Shown: positions 20,118 through 29,079, counted from the stretch's first letter. The stretch: DNA of 64,000 bases from Nitrososphaeraceae archaeon (GCA_031316115.1 JALDRC010000003.1:62001-126000), one strand, 5' to 3'. Made by a program: numbers and translations. The notes: generated from the letters alone by a model not told the origin.

Positions 20118-21128
20118 TGCTGTGTTGCATAACTCTATACTGTTAACACATTTAGCTTACCCATTATAGTCATATTATGTGAGAAATTGGAAGAATTACA
20201 ATGAATCACTTGTAAGAAGAGGAGAAATATTACTTGATTTTGATGTTATTGATAATTGGTATATTGAATTAGAAGAGATTAATGGAGGCAAGGAAGGAAG
20301 AAAATTTGTATACCCAGACTCATTTATCAGATTGCTTGGATACATGAGACTATACTTTCATTTACCATATAGACAAACGGAAGGAGTAGTAAGAGAACAC
20401 GCTTCAAACACATTATTGCCATCTATTCCTGATTATAGTAACATCAGCAGAAGAATCAACAAATTAGATATCACTATTTCTAATGATGATAAATCCATTG
20501 TAAATAACGATAATTTTGTAATTGCAATTGATGCTACAGGTGTTAAAGTTACAAACAGAGGAGAATGGATCAGACATAAGTGGAATGTCAAGAGAGGTTA
20601 TCTCAAAATACATGTTGCTGTAGATATCAAACAAAAGAGAATTCTATCATTGCAGGTAACCAGTGAAAAAGTACATGATGGAAAAGTACTGCCTGAACTG
20701 ATAGAAGATATCACAATAAACCAGAATAAGGAAATAGATATGACTATCGCAGATGGTTCATATGATAACAACAAAATATTCCAGTTTCTATCGTTTAACA
20801 ATATCAAGCCAGCAATAAAGGTAAGAAAGAATTCAAGATGTAGAAAGACCAATCATTACCTTAGAAATAAGACTGTAATGATGCAGAGAACTGATCTTGC
20901 TAAATGGAAAGATAGCGTAAGCTATGGAAGTAGATGGATAGTAGAATCAGTATTCTCATGTATCAAGAGAATGTTTGGAGAATATGTTACTGCTATTAGA
21001 TTTGAGAACATGGTTAAAGAGATGCTACTGAAAGCATCATTATATAACTTGTTTCAGAGAATAACTGTCACATAAATATCTGTTTTAGTATGATATGTTG
21101 ATTTGTAAATCAGTTGTGCAACAAAGCA
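20118..21128 (+). mobile_element. Intact IS5-family (ISH1-like) insertion sequence
   Basis: A complete 1011-bp element. Its ends are inverted repeats: TGCTGTGTTGCATAACT (20118-20134) and AGTTGTGCAACAAAGCA (21112-21128), matching at 15 of 17 positions. It is flanked by an exact 8-bp direct repeat CATCTAAT (20110-20117 and 21129-21136), the target duplication. An 8-bp duplication fits the ISH1 group of the IS5 family. One uninterrupted transposase gene fills it. It inserted into an already decayed IS427-group transposase gene. The perfect duplication and open frame indicate a recent, possibly active element. Confidence 0.9.
20179..21075 (+). CDS. IS5-family (ISH1-like) DDE transposase
   Basis: A full-length 298-residue transposase. 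The DDE triad is visible: D118 (FVIAIDATGVK), D192 (MTIADGSYDNN) and E256 (SRWIVESVFSCIKRMFGE). The region around D118 continues RHKWNVKRGYLKIHVAVD, typical of the IS5/ISH1 type. The start is GTG at 20179; an in-frame stop (TAG) lies four codons upstream, so it cannot be longer. The gene has no frameshift or internal stop, and element ends and target duplication are intact, so it is probably functional. Confidence 0.92.
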   Translation: MRNWKNYNESLVRRGEILLDFDVIDNWYIELEEINGGKEGRKFVYPDSFIRLLGYMRLYFHLPYRQTEGVVREHASNTLLPSIPDYSNISRRINKLDITISNDDKSIVNNDNFVIAIDATGVKVTNRGEWIRHKWNVKRGYLKIHVAVDIKQKRILSLQVTSEKVHDGKVLPELIEDITINQNKEIDMTIADGSYDNNKIFQFLSFNNIKPAIKVRKNSRCRKTNHYLRNKTVMMQRTDLAKWKDSVSYGSRWIVESVFSCIKRMFGEYVTAIRFENMVKEMLLKASLYNLFQRITVT

Positions 21129-21821
21129 CATCTAATCAATAATCACCTAAATCTGTTTATCCATGAGTATATATTCTCAAATACCCATCTTCTTCTGTAT
21201 TTTGGCATCTTTCCTTTCTTTTTTTTAATTCCAAGAGGAGTGTCTTGACTTATTAATAGACTACGTTTGGTACCTGATTTACTGCTGTCTGTTGGGTTTG
21301 GTCCTGCACTTTTTCCCCCAAGAGATGCTTTGTTATTGCACTATCCATTGATTGCCATTTCCAGTTGATACCACCTTTTTCATCTTACATCTTTTGACCA
21401 TCAATCCAGATATGTTTGAATATTCCAACTTGTCTCCATTCCTGAAATCTATCATGTAAAGTAATCTATGCACCAAGATTTGGTAATGCTTTCCACTGGC
21501 ATACAGTACGTGCTACACATATAGAAGGTAGGATTCATTGTCCTTCTATCATCCAGCCTTGGACGACCTGTCTTTTTTTTCTTTTGGATTTATTTACAAG
21601 AAGATGTGAAATTTGATTCCATAATTTATCTGATATTTCATAAGATGAATCTTTAGATCTTAATTTTTCTATATATTTAATGCAAATCGTATTAAAATCT
21701 CAAATGATCTCAATTGTCAAAATAAAGATTTATGGAATTTAATCCATAATCTAAAATTATTTGTTACCAAAGTATAAAACTAACTGAATTATTTTATGTA
21801 TCCTACGATTTAGAAACCTAT

Positions 21822-22106
21822 TTAGGATATAGGTTCATGTTTTTCTATTGTAGGTTGCTGTCCTTTATATGTAATTAGAATAGTATCATTTACTTCGTAA
21901 GAACAATTATTTATCATTCTTGGAATATTGTCTCCTGCCTCCACTATACATGTAGTTCCTTCCTTGATCTTCACCATAGCTTCATCTGTTGTACTCCCGC
22001 TAAAAAGACTTTTAGCAGAAGATCCTAATAAAGCAAATATGATTACTACTGCTGCAATTCCAAATATTAGGCCTAATTTTTTAGGTGATATTGAGTCAAA
22101 ACTCAC
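21822..22106 (-). CDS. Small membrane-anchored protein
   Basis: A 94-residue protein with one N-terminal membrane helix (about residues 12-30), a positively charged cytoplasmic start (SPKKLG) and an extracellular domain of about 60 residues. Two cysteines in that domain (TTCIVEAG and NNCSYEV) could form a disulfide. The fold would be mostly beta. I do not recognise the family. It is the first gene after the IS-rich zone and stands alone, with a 470-base gap before the TFB gene. Confidence 0.65.
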   Translation of the reverse strand: MSFDSISPKKLGLIFGIAAVVIIFALLGSSAKSLFSGSTTDEAMVKIKEGTTCIVEAGDNIPRMINNCSYEVNDTILITYKGQQPTIEKHEPIS

Positions 22107-22539
22107 ATTTTTATTTTTTCATTCAAATATTTAATCATTTTTTACTTGACTTTGATAAGATTGTCCAACTTCTATTATTGTATTAATAAATTGATAATTT
22201 TTAATGCATACTTATTCAACGTTTACAGAACCTTATTTGTATTATAATCATTTACTATGGTAACAATATCCATTCACAGAAATTCCGGCAATTTCCTTTG
22301 GGTAGACCATCCCAACTTAAATATTTTGAAGCTATAGATCATTTTTATGTAATATTTCTATATAAAAGCAATCAGATGAAGTTATATGTAAAATATACCT
22401 TAAACATTGTTATTAATAAAAGTTAGATTTCTTTAAAACATAATATATATTAATTAGGAAATTTAAGTTAATTTGCATTTCTATAGCAATATTCTTCGAA
22501 ATAGTATATTATATAAGATTATCGAATTTCTAGAAAACG

Positions 22540-22547
22540 TATAAATA
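22540..22547 (+). promoter_or_regulatory. TATA box of the TFB gene
   Basis: A consensus archaeal box A, TATAAATA, lies at 22540-22547. Its centre is about 30 bases before the ATG at 22574, which places transcription start at or a few bases before the start codon. The mRNA is therefore probably leaderless. The rest of the gap 22107-22539 holds no recognised feature. Confidence 0.7.
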
Positions 22548-22573
22548 AAATAATTCATTACTATGAAAGTCTA

Positions 22574-23539
22574 ATGGAATACAGGGATAACAATGACTCT
22601 ACTCAGGGAAATCCAAAAAGTCCAGCATATTGTGAATTTTGTCAGAAGGATTCCATAATTTTTGACAACTCTGCTAACGAATTTGTTTGTTCGGCATGCG
22701 GTTGTGTATTAAACAATGATTCATTAAATAATGAAACCATGCAGGGTTTCATTGCACAGTCGGATTTTACAGATCGTTCTAGAACTGGAATGCCAGAGTC
22801 CTTGGCAGTCCATCACAAAGGATTATCAACTCTAATTGGAATTGGTGATACTGATGCCAGAGGGAAGGCATTACTGCCAAAGCAAAAAATGGAAATCCAA
22901 AGATTACGAACTTGGAATAGTAGGTCTCAGCTTAATGATTCGATCTCTAGAAATCTAGAAAAAGCATTAAAATATTTGAATAATTTTGGTGATAAACTAT
23001 GTCTAAATAATGCTGTGATTGAAAGTGCAGCTTACATTTATAGAAAAGCAGCAGTTAAGAAATTAGCTAAAGGTAGATCAACAATTGGGTTAGTTGGTGC
23101 TGCATTATATGCTGCTTGTAGGGAAGCATCCACACCTAAAACTATTTTAGATGTGGCTGAAATCTGTAATATATCAAGCAAAGATTTAATGTCACACTAT
23201 AAATTAATTTTGAATGAATTAGACCTCCGTATACCAGCAAGCAAAGGACCTGATTATGTAACCATAGTTTCTAACAGATTAAAGTTGAGTGAAAAAACAA
23301 AAAGAGAAGCCTTACATATACTTGCTCTTGTTCAAGAGAAAGGAATATCAATTGGAAAAAATCCTAGGGCAATTGCAGGAGCAGTTATATATTTAGCTTC
23401 TCAAACATGTGATGAATTTATCAGGCAAGTTGAAATTTGTCAAGTTGCAGATATCTCGACCGTTTCATTGAGAAAAAGATGTAAAGAAATAAGAGCATTA
23501 CCTGGCTTTGAAAATTTGGAAAAAATTCAGGATATATAG
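22574..23539 (+). CDS. tfb: Transcription initiation factor TFB
   Basis: A 321-residue archaeal TFIIB homologue that bridges TBP-TATA and RNA polymerase. The N-terminal zinc ribbon has C20, C23, C39 and C42 (YCEFCQKDS...FVCSACG). The B-reader/linker region contains DRSRTGMPESLAVHHKGLST with the conserved GxP motif. Two cyclin repeats follow (about 120-210 and 215-310), including the signature GRSTIGLVGAALYAACREA and GKNPRAIAGAVIYLASQ, and the C-terminal HTH (ISTVSLRKRCKEI). Length is normal. Nitrososphaeria encode several TFB paralogues, so it may direct a subset of promoters. A strong TATA box precedes it. Confidence 0.96.
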   Translation: MEYRDNNDSTQGNPKSPAYCEFCQKDSIIFDNSANEFVCSACGCVLNNDSLNNETMQGFIAQSDFTDRSRTGMPESLAVHHKGLSTLIGIGDTDARGKALLPKQKMEIQRLRTWNSRSQLNDSISRNLEKALKYLNNFGDKLCLNNAVIESAAYIYRKAAVKKLAKGRSTIGLVGAALYAACREASTPKTILDVAEICNISSKDLMSHYKLILNELDLRIPASKGPDYVTIVSNRLKLSEKTKREALHILALVQEKGISIGKNPRAIAGAVIYLASQTCDEFIRQVEICQVADISTVSLRKRCKEIRALPGFENLEKIQDI

Positions 23540-23605
23540 TTTATACTAGAGGCTTATTCATGGTAGCAACTATAATGAACTAAATATAGTTGCAGGTTGT
23601 ACTCA

Positions 23606-23782
23606 TTACAAATTTTTTCCATTGATAAACCAATTTTCTTTTGAATTTTCTTCAAATACTACAATTACATGTTCAGGTTTAGTCTTTAGGATCTGGACGG
23701 CTGTTTTGGTAATCTCAGCTGCAAAGTCCTTTTTTTGTTCTTCTGATCTTCCTGGATACATTGATATTGTTATAATCGGCAC
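23606..23782 (-). CDS. 4-oxalocrotonate tautomerase family protein
   Basis: A 58-residue tautomerase-family subunit. I set the start at the GTG at 23782 because it puts proline directly after the initiator (PIITISMYPGRSEEQK); Pro-1 is the catalytic base in this family once Met is removed. Other family features are the IT.....GRS.EQK helix start and the C-terminal VVFEEN.KENWFINGK strand. The usual active enzyme is a hexamer. Substrate is unknown; in non-degraders these proteins often have promiscuous tautomerase or dehalogenase activity. It is convergent with TFB. Confidence 0.88.
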   Translation of the reverse strand: MPIITISMYPGRSEEQKKDFAAEITKTAVQILKTKPEHVIVVFEENSKENWFINGKNL

Positions 23783-23904
23783 AAAAGTTATACAGATATC
23801 TTCTAAATAAATCAATCAATCTATGGAATAAATCCAGAAAATCTGCAATGTGAAGGAACTCCAGATACAATAAAATAGAAAGTTTTCAATTTAGATTAGT
23901 ATTC

Positions 23905-25017
23905 ATGTTTGGTATAGATAACCTTAAAGGAGATAATATCAAGTTTAAGATCTTTTTAATTTGTATATTATTACTTTTTGTGGTTTCTACCTCTGCATTT
24001 TCAGTGAAAAATATGCTAGGGTTTGATGAAGATTCGAAAGATATCGGAGAAATAGCAGTAGAAAATTCCGCAAAGGAGATCAGGATTGGTTACTTTCCGA
24101 ATGTAAATCATGCACAAGCTATAATAGGATTTGGAAACGGAGATTTTCAAAAGGAACTTGGTACAGATATAAAAATTAAAGACAGAGTTTTTAATGCTGG
24201 TCCGTCTATAATAGAAGCTTTATTTGCCAATCAGTTGGATATGGCATTTGTAGGTCCCAATCCTGCAATCAATGGGTATGCAGCAGACAATGAATCATTA
24301 AAAATTATATCAGGAGCTAGTTCTGGTGGAGTACTTTTTGTGGTAAGGAATGACTCAAATATCAATTCTGTGGAGGATTTTCATAACAAAAAATTTGCAT
24401 CACCTCAAATTGGAAACACACAAGATGTGGCATTAAGAAAATTTCTACTTGATAACGGTTATAAAACTACAGACAATGGTGGTGATGTAAAAGTTCTTCC
24501 CGCTGCAAATCCTGACATTTTTACTCTTATGCTAAAAAAAGATATTGATGGCGCATGGGTACCAGAGCACTGGGGTTCAAAAATTATTAAAGAGGCTAAT
24601 GGAAAGTTATTTTTAGAGGAAAAGGATCTATGGAAACCAGACAAAAAATTTGTTACTACCCAGATCATAGTCAAGACCGATTTTTTAAAGAAAAATCCTG
24701 ATATCGTGAAAAAAATATTGCGAACACATATTGATATCACTGATTGGCTAAACGAGAATAAAGAAGAAGGAATAAAAGTATTTAATGATCAAATAAAGAA
24801 AATCTCTGGCCAAGAAATTCCAGAAGAAATTCTAAAAGATTCGTTTGATAAAATAGAGTTCACCTATGATCCCATAAAAGAATCATTATTTGAAATGGCA
24901 AAGAATTCATATGAAATCGGCTATCTAGGAGACACTATGCCAGATATAAAGGGCATATACGATCTTGATGTATTAAATCAAGTCCTAAAAGAAAAAAGAC
25001 TAGAGGAAATAAAATAA
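23905..25017 (+). CDS. ABC transporter substrate-binding protein, SsuA/TauA/NitT type
   Basis: A 370-residue binding protein with an N-terminal membrane anchor or signal (about 13-33). The mature domain starts EIRIGYFPNVNHAQAIIGFG, typical of the SsuA/THI5/NMT1 fold, with ALFANQLDMAFVGPNPAING and NTQDVALRKFLLDNGYKTTD. Candidate ligands are aliphatic sulfonates, taurine, nitrate or thiamine precursors; the sequence alone cannot decide. The second lobe has a full set of helices, so it is not truncated. No ATPase or permease is adjacent, so the transporter partners lie elsewhere. Confidence 0.88.
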   Translation: MFGIDNLKGDNIKFKIFLICILLLFVVSTSAFSVKNMLGFDEDSKDIGEIAVENSAKEIRIGYFPNVNHAQAIIGFGNGDFQKELGTDIKIKDRVFNAGPSIIEALFANQLDMAFVGPNPAINGYAADNESLKIISGASSGGVLFVVRNDSNINSVEDFHNKKFASPQIGNTQDVALRKFLLDNGYKTTDNGGDVKVLPAANPDIFTLMLKKDIDGAWVPEHWGSKIIKEANGKLFLEEKDLWKPDKKFVTTQIIVKTDFLKKNPDIVKKILRTHIDITDWLNENKEEGIKVFNDQIKKISGQEIPEEILKDSFDKIEFTYDPIKESLFEMAKNSYEIGYLGDTMPDIKGIYDLDVLNQVLKEKRLEEIK

Positions 25018-25075
25018 TAATATTTTTTCTAGAAAATTTTTGGTTCCATTCAGATAATGAAAAATTAATTACAAT

Positions 25076-25408
25076 TTACCTTTGTATTTCTAACGTAGGT
25101 GAATTTTTGATATGCGTTTCAATCTCTCTGTTAAGAGAAGAATTGACAAAATCCAATAAATTTTTTCCTAATTGTGAGTTATTATTTAGATAAAAAGTTT
25201 TATTTCCTTTCTTACTAGTCAAAATTATTTCTTTTTTAAGTAATGTCAGGAGGATCTTCTGAATATTCTGATAGGAAATTTTAGTTAATATGCTTATTTC
25301 TTTTGTTGAATATGAAAAGTCTTTATTAAAAATAAAAAAATCCAATACCCTAGCAATATCGTTCCCAAATAAATTTTCAATGGGACGTTTCCGATTATAC
25401 TTTATCAT
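25076..25408 (-). CDS. Winged-helix DNA-binding protein
   Basis: A 110-residue protein with a MarR/ArsR-like winged helix (about residues 15-75): NDIARVLDFFIFNKDFSYST, KEISILTKISYQNIQKILLT and the wing LLKKEIILTSKKGNKTFYLN. The C-terminal 30 residues are helical and may serve in dimerisation. No ligand-binding cysteines or histidines stand out. It is divergent from the next gene (25500), 91 bases away, so it may regulate that intergenic region. Confidence 0.7.
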   Translation of the reverse strand: MIKYNRKRPIENLFGNDIARVLDFFIFNKDFSYSTKEISILTKISYQNIQKILLTLLKKEIILTSKKGNKTFYLNNNSQLGKNLLDFVNSSLNREIETHIKNSPTLEIQR

Positions 25409-25499
25409 CTAAATCAAAGATTACAAACATTGAAATAATATATATAGATTTGATTAAAATTTCATATCCTTATATATTCGAAAAAAATAGCTTTTACGT

Positions 25500-26291
25500 A
25501 TGTTAAAGGTAGACGGCTGGAAAAAATGGTTCCTTTATCAACTTATTGGAGAAGGAGTTCATAATGCTGTTTATCATGATCAGATTCTACTAGAAATTGG
25601 GAATAATTATGATATCAACCTTGATAGAGCTTTGAAAGAATTGATTGATGATGGAATCATAATGCTAATTGAATCAAGGAGAAAGAAAAAATATATCGTT
25701 AATTTTGATAGATTAGAAGATGCACAAAAAATAATCAATATTACAGAAATAGCTAATCACAGTAGAGGAAAAATTAATTATGACCATAATAATGTTAATT
25801 ATATTAATTTAGAAAATAATAGTAACTATATTCAGCCATACCTATCAGAGCCTGAGGGGTATATATACTGGTTTGATAATGAAGAAAATAGAAAATTTAG
25901 AAAACAGAGCGTTTACAGGATCTACGTTAAAGAGACAGATAAAATGAATTTTGCTGCTCAACTGATTACGAAATCAGTAGGTGGTTCAAAGATTATATAT
26001 ATAGGATCACTCAACGATCCCAACTCGTATATATCCAGATTATGGAGAGCAGTTCAATCGGTCTCAGAGGAAATGAGGGATGGGACATTTATTCTACAAA
26101 ATATACAAGATAAAGATAGAATAGCATGTGGAAATAATAGACAAAGAGGAAAAATTGCCTTATCGATTTTTAGAAAACTAGGATTTATTCAACAGGCGGA
26201 ATTTAAAGGAAATTCTACTCGCTTCAAAGTAAGCGGTAAAAAACCATATTCTATCACTTTAGATGAAATATTTAACATCTCTGGAAAATAA
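25500..26291 (+). CDS. Hypothetical protein with terminal winged-helix-like segments
   Basis: A 263-residue protein I cannot assign to a family. The N-terminus (about 1-75) reads like a winged helix: WKKWFLYQLIGEGVHNAVYH, then LDRALKELIDDGIIMLIESR and KKKYIVNF. The middle (105-185) contains a predicted mixed alpha/beta part with YIGSLNDPNSYISRLWRAVQ. The C-terminal part (about 205-255) again looks like a winged helix with RGKIALSIFRKLGFIQQAEF and a wing STRFKVSG. A DNA- or RNA-binding role is likely from these features, but this is inference. It faces the wHTH gene at 25076-25408. Confidence 0.65.
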   Translation: MLKVDGWKKWFLYQLIGEGVHNAVYHDQILLEIGNNYDINLDRALKELIDDGIIMLIESRRKKKYIVNFDRLEDAQKIINITEIANHSRGKINYDHNNVNYINLENNSNYIQPYLSEPEGYIYWFDNEENRKFRKQSVYRIYVKETDKMNFAAQLITKSVGGSKIIYIGSLNDPNSYISRLWRAVQSVSEEMRDGTFILQNIQDKDRIACGNNRQRGKIALSIFRKLGFIQQAEFKGNSTRFKVSGKKPYSITLDEIFNISGK

Positions 26292-26342
26292 TCTTTTGTA
26301 TGACTTTGCTATCTTTAAATTAAATAATAAGTGTTAGAAATT

Positions 26343-26825
26343 TTAAATATTTTTGAAAATATTTGCATTTATTTGATAAAAATCATATACTATTATATGG
26401 GAATCCATTCCAGTACTGACTATTTGACTCAAGACAAATAGTAAGATAATAAACGCAATAACTATAACCACCAAAATTATAATTCTATATTTGATATCTT
26501 GAATTTTATTCTTTACAGGAGCTTTTTCTTGGTTTTTTATGGTTTCCTCTTTTTGGATTTGTTTAATTTCTTCTTTTTTCTTTTTTTCTACCTCTTCTTG
26601 TCTCTTTCTAGATTGCTTTGTATTAAGAATTGGTATTTTTTTGACAATTGATCCATCCTCTACTGAACGTTGTACTTCATACAGGATTACGTCATTATCA
26701 GGAGACTTGGAATTGAAGAGTTCAAGAGCTTGTGGGTAATCTTCGAATTCTTCTATTATTTTATCCCATTCAACCATCCACGATTTAGTTGGCTGATTTG
26801 AATCTTCTTCATGGGTATCACTCAT
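26343..26825 (-). CDS. Tail-anchored hypothetical protein
   Basis: A 160-residue protein with a soluble N-terminal part, a lysine/glutamate-rich coiled-coil stretch (about residues 76-110, RKRQEEVEKKKKEEIKQIQK) and one membrane helix near the C-terminus (about 113-135). Such an arrangement places the coiled coil in the cytoplasm with a C-terminal membrane anchor. No family was recognised. It follows ctaB on the opposite side of a 98-base gap and on the same strand, so it could be the last gene of that transcript. Confidence 0.65.
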   Translation of the reverse strand: MSDTHEEDSNQPTKSWMVEWDKIIEEFEDYPQALELFNSKSPDNDVILYEVQRSVEDGSIVKKIPILNTKQSRKRQEEVEKKKKEEIKQIQKEETIKNQEKAPVKNKIQDIKYRIIILVVIVIAFIILLFVLSQIVSTGMDSHIIVYDFYQINANIFKNI

Positions 26826-26923
26826 TCAATAGGATTTAAACAATCTTATTTAATAAATTTTAATAAAATAATACAAGTTTCCAATACTTCTATCAACTAA
26901 AAATTACCTTGTCCTCTGTGAAA

Positions 26924-27808
26924 TCAATGAAAAAATGCATCTACTATAAATGCAATAAAAATGGCAGTAAGATATGGGCTAGAAAATTTGAATACAGTCC
27001 ATGATGCGCGTTCAGATGGTTTAATCAATAACCATAGAGACAGTGCAAGCATTATTGCACCAAAAATAATAGTTGTAATCAAATATATCAAACCGAATTG
27101 ATTAAAGAAAAAAGGGAGTATACTAAAAAAAACCATCATTATAGTGGTGCCAGCGATAATCCTTACTGATGTCTTTTCATTAGAAACGACTGGTAGCATT
27201 GGAACATTTGCCTTCTGATAATCTTTTTTTACATGTAAAGCAAGACTCCAAATATGTGTAGGTATCCATAAAAATACCAAGGCAGCCATCACAATACCTA
27301 TTTCTATATTCTGTGTGGTCACAGTAACATATCCTATAAGAGCGGGAGCACCTCCTGAAAATCCTCCTAAAAGAATATTTGATTGACTTCTTCTTTTTAA
27401 CCATTTACTATAGACAATTATGTTATCAAAAAGACCAAAAACCATTAGAATAAATGCCCAAATATTGATAAACCATGAAAATATTAACGAAATAGCGGTC
27501 AGTATTAAACCAAATATCAAAGCATTTCTGGGAGAAACTCTTCCTGATGGGATAGGTCTATCTTTAGTTCTATCCATAATAGCATCAATGTCCCTATCGT
27601 TATACCCAGTCAGAGTGTCAGCAGCGGCTGAACCTGCAGCAACACCTCCTAATAGCAATATCCATGTTACTGGACTTATAGGAATGTCGAAGAGAAAAGA
27701 GGCAGTTAAGGCAGATCCAAAAGCAGTAAAAACTAACAAATACCAGATTTTAGGTTTTGTTAATTCATAGTAATTTTTTAGTTTATCAACTAATTGTATT
27801 TGGATCAC
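26924..27808 (-). CDS. ctaB: Heme O synthase (protoheme IX farnesyltransferase)
   Basis: A 294-residue UbiA-family polytopic enzyme that adds a farnesyl group to heme b to make heme o, needed for the heme-copper terminal oxidase. The first Asp-rich motif is clear at about 70-85 (NDRDIDAIMDRTKDRP), as is the second conserved loop YSKWLKRRSQSNILLGGFSG. The motif WIPTHIWSLAL is also typical of CtaB. Around nine membrane helices are predicted. Start is GTG at 27808. It may be cotranscribed with the asd-like gene upstream (76-base gap). Confidence 0.95.
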   Translation of the reverse strand: MIQIQLVDKLKNYYELTKPKIWYLLVFTAFGSALTASFLFDIPISPVTWILLLGGVAAGSAAADTLTGYNDRDIDAIMDRTKDRPIPSGRVSPRNALIFGLILTAISLIFSWFINIWAFILMVFGLFDNIIVYSKWLKRRSQSNILLGGFSGGAPALIGYVTVTTQNIEIGIVMAALVFLWIPTHIWSLALHVKKDYQKANVPMLPVVSNEKTSVRIIAGTTIMMVFFSILPFFFNQFGLIYLITTIIFGAIMLALSLWLLIKPSERASWTVFKFSSPYLTAIFIAFIVDAFFH

Positions 27809-27884
27809 AGTTTGACTTTCAACCCGGTTTGTGATAACTGATTCATTGCCTTGTTATTTATATCTTAAAAATACCATCCAAATA

Positions 27885-28961
27885 TCATATCACATTTTTA
27901 GATTTCAGTAATTCAGCCAAAAGTACTGCTCCCTTTGCTGATCCCATTTTTTCATTGTGAGATAACAATACATACTTTATCCCATTCTCGAAAACTGTAT
28001 CTTTTCTTAGTCTTCCAACACACGTAGTCATTCCATCATTAATTTCCCTATCAATTCTTGGTTGTGGTCTAGTTGGATCGTCATGTACTATAATGTATTG
28101 CTTAGGGGACGAAGGCAATCCACTAAGTTTAACATTATCAGAAAACCTCACCATTGTGTTTTTAACATCTTCTGGTTCCACAGGTTTCTGAGTCTCTACG
28201 AATACCGTTTCGGTATGTCCATCCATAACAGGTACTCGAGTACATGTACAGCTTACCTTGAACTTAGAGGGTTGAATAGAGTTATCTACAAAAGAGCCTA
28301 GGATTTTTTTAGTTTCAACTTGAACCTTTTCTTCCTCTTTAGGAATAAAAGGTATAACATTATCAATTATATCCAGGGCAGCTACTCCAGGAGATCTTCC
28401 TGCTCCAGATATTGCTTGCATGGATGTCATAAAGATAGAATCAATTCCGAAATTATCTAATATTGGTTTAAGAGAAATTGCCAGGCCAGTGGTTGTGCAG
28501 TTAGGAAGTGGACATACAAATCCTGCCCAATCCCTTTTTTTCCTTTGTTCATTTAATAATTCAATGTGATCGTCATTTATTCCAGGGATTAATATTGGGA
28601 CATCTTCTTGATATCTAAAGGCGGCGGCAGTACTGATTACTGGTGTGGTGTTAGCTAATTTAGGTTCTATAATTTGAGCATCAGACGATTCTAAAGCAGT
28701 AAAGATGAGGTCAAAATCTTTCGGTTTTAGATCCTCTACAGAACTTACTATCTCATCTTTTATATATTCTGGAACCTGTTCTCTATTATGCCATCTTAAC
28801 ACCCCGCTGTTTGGATCTCTGATTGCATCGATATACTTTTTTCCAGCTGACCTCTGAGAAGAAGCTAAAAACTTTAACTCAAACCAAGGATGTTTATCTA
28901 GTGCTACTACAAATTCTTGACCTACTGCACCAGTAGATCCTATCAGTGCTACTTTTAACAT
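27885..28961 (-). CDS. asd: Aspartate-semialdehyde dehydrogenase family NADP reductase
   Basis: A 358-residue enzyme with the archaeal-type ASD fold. NADP-binding GSTGAVGQEF (8-17), the catalytic cysteine C155 in LPNCTTTGLAI and H249 in VPVMDGHTETVF are present. The classical role is reduction of aspartyl phosphate to aspartate semialdehyde in Lys/Thr/Met synthesis. In Sulfolobales, a paralogue of this archaeal type is the malonyl/succinyl-CoA reductase of the 3-hydroxypropionate/4-hydroxybutyrate cycle. Which substrate is used here cannot be told by motif alone. It is divergent from the cobalamin operon. Confidence 0.92.
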   Translation of the reverse strand: MLKVALIGSTGAVGQEFVVALDKHPWFELKFLASSQRSAGKKYIDAIRDPNSGVLRWHNREQVPEYIKDEIVSSVEDLKPKDFDLIFTALESSDAQIIEPKLANTTPVISTAAAFRYQEDVPILIPGINDDHIELLNEQRKKRDWAGFVCPLPNCTTTGLAISLKPILDNFGIDSIFMTSMQAISGAGRSPGVAALDIIDNVIPFIPKEEEKVQVETKKILGSFVDNSIQPSKFKVSCTCTRVPVMDGHTETVFVETQKPVEPEDVKNTMVRFSDNVKLSGLPSSPKQYIIVHDDPTRPQPRIDREINDGMTTCVGRLRKDTVFENGIKYVLLSHNEKMGSAKGAVLLAELLKSKNVI

Positions 28962-29079
28962 ATTACAAGAAATAACTAGATAATTACGATCTAATAATCG
29001 TTATTCATTAAAAAAAAGTTTTTACATGATTATAGATTATAGGGATCAGCTTCGTATTTAGATTTGAAAAGATCGAGGT

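Larger units (their letters stand above)
20030..21705 (-). pseudogene. Decayed IS427-group element, split by an ISH1-like insertion
   Basis: On the minus strand the N-terminal part reads SKDSSYEISDKLWNQISHLL (about 21655), then KKKTGRPRLDDRRTMNP and CQWKALPNLGA in shifting frames. Next come the first-Asp block WKWQSMDSAITKHLLGG, a G5 slip site and KSAGPNPTDSSKSGTKRSLL (about 21240-21360). An internal deletion then joins directly to the catalytic-Glu block RRRWVFENIYSWINRFR (about 21150-21200). The gene continues across the intact IS insertion into ENKEDNYISIFDFVC and ends near an inverted-repeat-like AACCTATCCGAAAACTC at about 20034. It is a relative of the element at 1-523. Confidence 0.8.

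Noticed and set aside
22563-22574. Three-codon upstream frame ATG AAA GTC TAA overlapping the TFB start (TAATG)
   Set aside because: The TATA box at 22540-22547 places transcription start at about 22570-22574, so this mini-frame is probably not transcribed in full.
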